Of a stretch of DNA of 17,143 nucleotides, positions 14,112 through 17,143 are shown in pieces. Each line of letters begins with the position of its first letter. Position 1 is the stretch's first letter. The stretch lies in assembly GCA_018713805.1 (NCBI GenBank), contig DVOF01000241.1, positions 1-17,143 on the forward strand, read 5' to 3'. The position numbers and the translations under genes are program-made. The notes beneath the pieces were generated by a model that ran no database searches, was not told the DNA's origin, and worked only from the letters and a program-made list of their open reading frames with translations. The DNA comes from Candidatus Aphodoplasma excrementigallinarum (GTDB lineage Bacteria; Bacillota; Clostridia; UBA1381; UMGS1253).

Positions 14112-15044
14112 ATGAACTTTACGCAGTTAAAATATGCGCTTGAGATCGAAAAAACACGCTCCATCACAAAGGCTGCGCAGAACCTGTTTATGAGCCAGCC
14201 CAACCTAAGCAAAGCGGTCAAGGAACTGGAAAACGAGATTGGGACAAAAATTTTTTCACGCAGTGCAAAAGGCGTCGAAATTACGCGCGACGGGATTGAA
14301 TTCCTGGCCTATGCCCGTACAATCGTATCGCAAATGGAGGAGCTGGAGGAAATTTATAAACCGCATGCCGAAAAGGTGCTCCGGCTCAGCTTTTGTATGC
14401 CGCACGCCACCTATATCAGCATTGCATTCACAAAATTTTTAAACCAAATCAACCCGGAGAAGCATATCTCGGTTAACCTGCGCGAGCGCAACTCGCAGGA
14501 TGCCATCAATTTTGTCGCCGACGGCGAGGCTGATTTCGGCGTTATCCGTACGCAGGAGCTATACGACAGCTATTTTTTATATCTGCTCAGGGAAAAGGGG
14601 CTCGAGTACCGGACTTTGCTGGAATATCAGCCGTGCATCCTCGTGTCGAAGGACAGCCCGCTCGCCAACTACAGCAGCATCCACAACAGCATGCTGGAAG
14701 ACTATATCGAGATTATTCACGGCGATATCCAAATCCACGCTGCGGCGGCGCATCCGTCGGACCACAAACGGGGCTCGCTCCCCGGGCGGCGCGTTTATGT
14801 CTATGAGCGCGGGAGCCAGTTCGATATCCTGCAAAATGTTAAAAATACATATGTTTGGGCGTCGCCAATCCCAGACTCTGTTTTACAGGCACATGCCCTG
14901 GTCGAGAAGCGGAGCCTGTCGCATACAGGCACAAACAAAGACCTGCTGATCTATCGCAAAGACCATGTATTCCAAAAATATGAACGCCTGCTGATTGACT
15001 GTATCGAGCAGACGATCCGCGAAAAGCTGAAAGAAGACGCATAA
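14112..15044 (+). CDS. LysR-family transcriptional regulator
   Basis: A 310-residue regulator. The N-terminal winged helix-turn-helix is typical: MNFTQLKYALEIEKTRSITK, then AAQNLFMSQPNLSKAVKELE and IGTKIFSRSAKGVEITRDG (about 1-61). The rest is the periplasmic-binding-protein-like effector domain, beginning near LRLSFCMPHATYISIAF. The start at 14112 gives the family N-terminus; an in-frame ATG at 14100 is possible. A longer reading from 13935 would add a hydrophobic stretch translated from the AT-rich promoter region and is rejected. It is divergent from the alcohol dehydrogenase gene and followed by a terminator shared with the hydrogenase gene, so either may be its target. The effector is unknown. 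Confidence 0.9.
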   Translation: MNFTQLKYALEIEKTRSITKAAQNLFMSQPNLSKAVKELENEIGTKIFSRSAKGVEITRDGIEFLAYARTIVSQMEELEEIYKPHAEKVLRLSFCMPHATYISIAFTKFLNQINPEKHISVNLRERNSQDAINFVADGEADFGVIRTQELYDSYFLYLLREKGLEYRTLLEYQPCILVSKDSPLANYSSIHNSMLEDYIEIIHGDIQIHAAAAHPSDHKRGSLPGRRVYVYERGSQFDILQNVKNTYVWASPIPDSVLQAHALVEKRSLSHTGTNKDLLIYRKDHVFQKYERLLIDCIEQTIREKLKEDA

Positions 15045-15045
15045 C

Positions 15046-15075
15046 AAAACGCCGGGAGACATCTCCCGGCGTTTT
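15046..15075. terminator. Bidirectional intrinsic terminator
   Basis: A 14-bp perfect inverted repeat (15046-15059 with 15062-15075) has A and T runs on its outer ends. It lies 1 bp after the LysR stop and 16 bp beyond the hydrogenase stop on the other strand, serving both converging genes. Confidence 0.9.
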
Positions 15076-15091
15076 CCATTATAAATTCCAC

Positions 15092-16531
15092 TTACTTTGA
15101 CAAATGATACACAGAGATTGCGTCGGTAATCGTCTTTTCCAGTGCCTCGCGCCCATATTTGTCCACCGCCGCACGGTCCTTAGACCCATGTGTCAGGCAG
15201 GCCGCCCCGCCGATACACCCGTCGTTGCAGGCCATCCCCTCAATAAAATTCTGCTCCAGCACTCCCTTCGACGCCTTCAGGAGCGCAACCTTGCAGTTCT
15301 CAATGCCGCTGCATGCAACCGGGTTGAAGTGGAACTCCTCATCCGTCACGCCAAGCTCCTTGAGCGCCTGCCGCACCGCGTCGGTCACGCCGCCGCTGCG
15401 CGCAAATATCCTGCCGTAATACGACGCGTTGTCGAGCACGTCCTCCTCCTGCTCGCTCACCTCTATCCCACGGCTGTCAAACAGCGCGAGCAGCTCCTCG
15501 AACGTGATTACATTGTCGATATAGTCCTTTACGGTGTCCTTGCGGATCTCCTCTTTCTTCGCCGTACACGGCCCGATGAAGATGATCTTGCAGTCCGGGT
15601 CGGTATGCTTGATATAGCGCGCAATCTCCGCCATCGGCGACAAATTGTGCGAGATGTGCTTCGCCAAATCGGGGAACTGCGTCTCAATATAGCGCACGAA
15701 CGCCGGGCAGCACGAGCTTGTCAAAAAGCCCTTCTCCTTCAGCTCCTGCGCCTCCTTATACGCTACCATGTCCGCGCCGAGCGCCGCCTCCACCACGGAG
15801 AAGAAGCCCAGCTTCTTGAGCGCGGTGACCACCTTGCCGATACTGTCGCCAAACTGGCCCGAGATTGACGGCGCAACGACCGCATACACCTTATACTTTT
15901 CATTGTTTTCCGACCCGCGCAGGATATTGATCGCATCCAAAATGAACGATTTATCCATCACCGCGCCGAACGGGCACTGGTACACGCAAGCGCCGCAGCC
16001 GATACACTTCTCATTGTCGATGTTCGCCTTACGGTCCGGCCCCATCTTGATCGCGTTCACTTTACATGCGTTCTCGCACGGGCGCAGCGACTTCTCGATC
16101 GCATTATAGGGACATTCTTTCATGCACCGCCCGCAGAGGATACATTTGTCGTGGTCGATGACCGCCTTATGGTTGATAATCTGCACCGCGTCCTTCGGGC
16201 AGCTGTTCACGCACCGGTGCGCGATACAGCCCCGGCACGAGTCCGTTACCCGTATCTGCGTGATGGGGCATTCGTCGCACGCAATGGGCAGCACCTCGAT
16301 CACGTTGGGGTTGTTTTTGTCGCCCCCCATCGCCAGCTTGACCCGCTCGTTGACGATGGCGCGCTCCTTATAGATGCAGCACCGCATCAGCGCGTGCGGC
16401 CCCGGCACGATCTTCTCCGGGATATCGAGTACGCCCTCATGCAGGCGGTCCTCATACGCCAGCGTAGCTACTTCCTTCAAAACTTTATATTTCAACTCCT
16501 GTACACTTGTGTCAAACATTCTCGCTTTCAT
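15092..16531 (-). CDS. [FeFe] hydrogenase, group B-like, with N-terminal ferredoxin-type clusters
   Basis: A 479-residue iron-sulfur hydrogenase, probably a soluble cytoplasmic enzyme that makes or oxidises H2. The N-terminal half has cysteine clusters C99-C102-C107-C111, C130-C133-C136-C140P and C176-C179-C182-C186P, with extra cysteines at 51/52, 84/87 and 152/156. The catalytic domain has the three H-cluster motifs: TSSCCPAF (C274/C275), IGPCTAKK (C322) and GMACNDGCIGG (C435, C439). The arrangement (CRGCIAHRCVNSCP, GPCTAKK, CNDGCIGG rather than group A's CPGGC) fits group B. It lacks the C-terminal PAS domain of group C sensory forms. AGGAGGG precedes the ATG at 16531. No maturase (hydE/F/G) lies in the window. 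Electrons would come from ferredoxin or a partner not seen here. Confidence 0.9.
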   Translation of the reverse strand: MKARMFDTSVQELKYKVLKEVATLAYEDRLHEGVLDIPEKIVPGPHALMRCCIYKERAIVNERVKLAMGGDKNNPNVIEVLPIACDECPITQIRVTDSCRGCIAHRCVNSCPKDAVQIINHKAVIDHDKCILCGRCMKECPYNAIEKSLRPCENACKVNAIKMGPDRKANIDNEKCIGCGACVYQCPFGAVMDKSFILDAINILRGSENNEKYKVYAVVAPSISGQFGDSIGKVVTALKKLGFFSVVEAALGADMVAYKEAQELKEKGFLTSSCCPAFVRYIETQFPDLAKHISHNLSPMAEIARYIKHTDPDCKIIFIGPCTAKKEEIRKDTVKDYIDNVITFEELLALFDSRGIEVSEQEEDVLDNASYYGRIFARSGGVTDAVRQALKELGVTDEEFHFNPVACSGIENCKVALLKASKGVLEQNFIEGMACNDGCIGGAACLTHGSKDRAAVDKYGREALEKTITDAISVYHLSK

Positions 16532-16560
16532 AGATACCCCTCCCTGCTCTATTCTCTGGC

Positions 16561-16587
16561 AAAAAAACTGCCGCTTTTAAACGGCAA
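16561..16587 (-). terminator. Intrinsic-terminator-like hairpin in front of the hydrogenase gene
   Basis: On the minus strand TGCCGTT-TAAA-AGCGGCA forms a 7-bp stem (16586-16580 with 16575-16569; one T-G wobble) and is followed by G and seven T (16567-16561). It lies about 30 nt before the hydrogenase start codon. It could end an upstream RNA or act as an attenuator. Confidence 0.6.
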
Positions 16588-16646
16588 GCACTATTTTATC
16601 CGAACTATCGGCGTGCGCTCCCACACTGTGGCGGAAAGTGACGCGC

Positions 16647-16963
16647 CCCGACGGCGATTCTTGTATCGCAAAGGCAGAGCCTTTCTCTCCTATGCTTACA
16701 GCAGGCGCATGCCGCCCCCGCACAACCGCACAATCCAGCCGCTCAAGAATCGCGTACCCGCCTTGCGGGCGGAGGGACGGTGTCCCGACGGCGATTCTTG
16801 TATCGCAAAGGCAGAGCCTTTCTCTCCTATGCCTACGGCAGGCGCATGCCAACCCCCGGCGCAACCACACAATCCAGCCGCCCAAGAATCGCGCCCCCGC
16901 CTTGCGGGCGGAGGGACGGTGTCCCGACGGCGATTCTTGTATCGCAAAGGCGAAGCCTTTGCG
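16647..16963. repeat. Tandem ~138-bp structured repeat, 2.3 copies
   Basis: Copy 1 is 16647-16783 (137 bp), copy 2 is 16784-16922 (139 bp) and copy 3 is a truncated 16923-16963. The units are near identical. Each full unit boundary carries a long inverted repeat, CAAGAATCGC with GCGATTCTTG (16744-16753 with 16791-16800; 16883-16892 with 16930-16939). It encloses two smaller hairpins (CCCGC-CTT-GCGGG and GGGAC-GGT-GTCCC), so the RNA would form a branched fold. A further hairpin built on AAAGGC/GCCTTT follows each. Open frames through the array shift between copies because the units are 137 and 139 bp, so it is unlikely to be coding. It resembles intergenic REP/ERIC-type repeat families, but I do not recognise it. 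Confidence 0.85.
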
Positions 16964-16966
16964 TAT

Positions 16967-16995
16967 ATTATCTCACATTTTTCGCGGCATTGCAA
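16967..16995 (-). promoter_or_regulatory. Alternative promoter just upstream of the repeat array
   Basis: On the minus strand TTGCAA (16995-16990) and GATAAT (16972-16967) are 17 bp apart. A perfect palindrome, GCATTGCAATGC (16987-16998), overlaps the -35. It would direct transcription into the repeats. Confidence 0.35.
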
Positions 16996-16998
16996 TGC

Positions 16999-17016
16999 TT
17001 GATAACTTTTTAACAA
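16999..17016. promoter_or_regulatory. Rex-like operator upstream of the hydrogenase region
   Basis: On the minus strand TTGTTAA-AAAG-TTATCAA matches the Bacillota Rex consensus TTGTTAA-N4-TTAACAA at 13 of 14 arm positions. It covers the predicted transcription start of the promoter at 17021-17049, where a repressor would block initiation. A second Rex-like site lies at the alcohol dehydrogenase promoter. Confidence 0.6.
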
Positions 17017-17020
17017 GTAC

Positions 17021-17049
17021 AGTATAGCAGGGTTTTTCTGAAATGTCAA
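17021..17049 (-). promoter_or_regulatory. Consensus sigma-A promoter driving the repeat/hydrogenase region
   Basis: On the minus strand a perfect TTGACA (17049-17044) and TATACT (17026-17021) are 17 bp apart. The start would lie near 17014. The first protein gene downstream on this strand is the hydrogenase at 16531, about 480 nt away across the repeats and the terminator-like hairpin. From here to the window end (17050-17143) I see only AT-rich sequence with no supported gene. Confidence 0.75.
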
Positions 17050-17143
17050 TCCATAATGGGAAGGTTCTTTTTCCGGCCTTTTTTATTTGTCAGCCATCTT
17101 CCGTTTATTCTTTATTTTTCTGAATAATTCCGTTACTTAATAT

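Noticed and set aside
15104..15868. 254-codon open frame antisense to the hydrogenase gene
   Set aside because: It is a shadow of a GC-rich gene: arginine-rich, no binding site, and the opposite strand encodes clear hydrogenase motifs. The same applies to long antisense frames at 3639-4475, 8979-9770, 10451-11464 and 13120-13926.
16647..16963. CRISPR array
   Set aside because: The repeats are ~138 bp and directly adjoining, with no short repeats, unique spacers or cas genes.
16577..17049. Several overlapping open frames of 70-130 codons on both strands in the repeat array
   Set aside because: They arise from GC-rich repeats read in many frames. Units of 137 and 139 bp shift the frame, there are no supported starts, and the proteins have no recognisable domain.

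Overview
The window looks like a chromosomal stretch from a mid-GC anaerobic member of the Bacillota, class Clostridia. The reasons are purine-rich Gram-positive ribosome binding sites, near-consensus sigma-A promoters, a DegV/FakB-type protein, a PocR-type AraC regulator, an RsgI-like anti-sigma factor with an ECF sigma factor, an iron-containing alcohol dehydrogenase and an apparent group B [FeFe] hydrogenase. I cannot name a genus. No phage, integrase, transposase, CRISPR array, tRNA or rRNA was seen. Gene functions come from recognisable motifs in the translations; no database search was possible.

Layout. 1-1590: a metal-dependent amidohydrolase and an SGNH/GDSL esterase (+ strand), closed by a bidirectional terminator. 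1598-3550: a minus-strand operon of an AraC/cupin regulator, an AAC(6')-type aminoglycoside acetyltransferase coupled to it by a 4-bp overlap, and a nitroreductase. 3569-5889: an FAD-dependent oxidoreductase (-) divergent from a PocR-domain AraC regulator (+), with repeated palindromic operator-like motifs between them. 5892-8578: a DUF362/ferredoxin protein, a TrmL-like tRNA methyltransferase and a DegV-family protein, probably one transcript. 8615-10983: serC-serA, the first two steps of serine synthesis from 3-phosphoglycerate, with its own promoter and terminator. 11013-12745: a small secreted protein with two Ca-binding-like loops, an ECF sigma factor and its membrane anti-sigma factor. 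12772-15044: an iron alcohol dehydrogenase (-) divergent from a LysR regulator (+). 15046-17143: an [FeFe] hydrogenase (-) and, upstream of it, about 600 bp without a protein gene.

The right end holds the most unusual signal. Two sites match the 18-bp architecture of the redox repressor Rex (7-bp arms, 4-bp spacer). One overlaps the likely -35 of the alcohol dehydrogenase. The other overlaps the predicted start site of a consensus promoter about 480 bp upstream of the hydrogenase. Between that second promoter and the hydrogenase lie 2.3 copies of a ~138-bp, highly foldable repeat, and then an intrinsic-terminator-like hairpin about 30 nt before the start codon. The hydrogenase may therefore sit behind a redox-controlled promoter with a long structured and possibly attenuating leader, or the region may encode a separate structured RNA. 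A second unusual signal is the sigma/anti-sigma/secreted-protein module, where the secreted protein and the anti-sigma factor share a Gly/Asn/Arg tail encoded by an identical in-frame 17-nt stretch.
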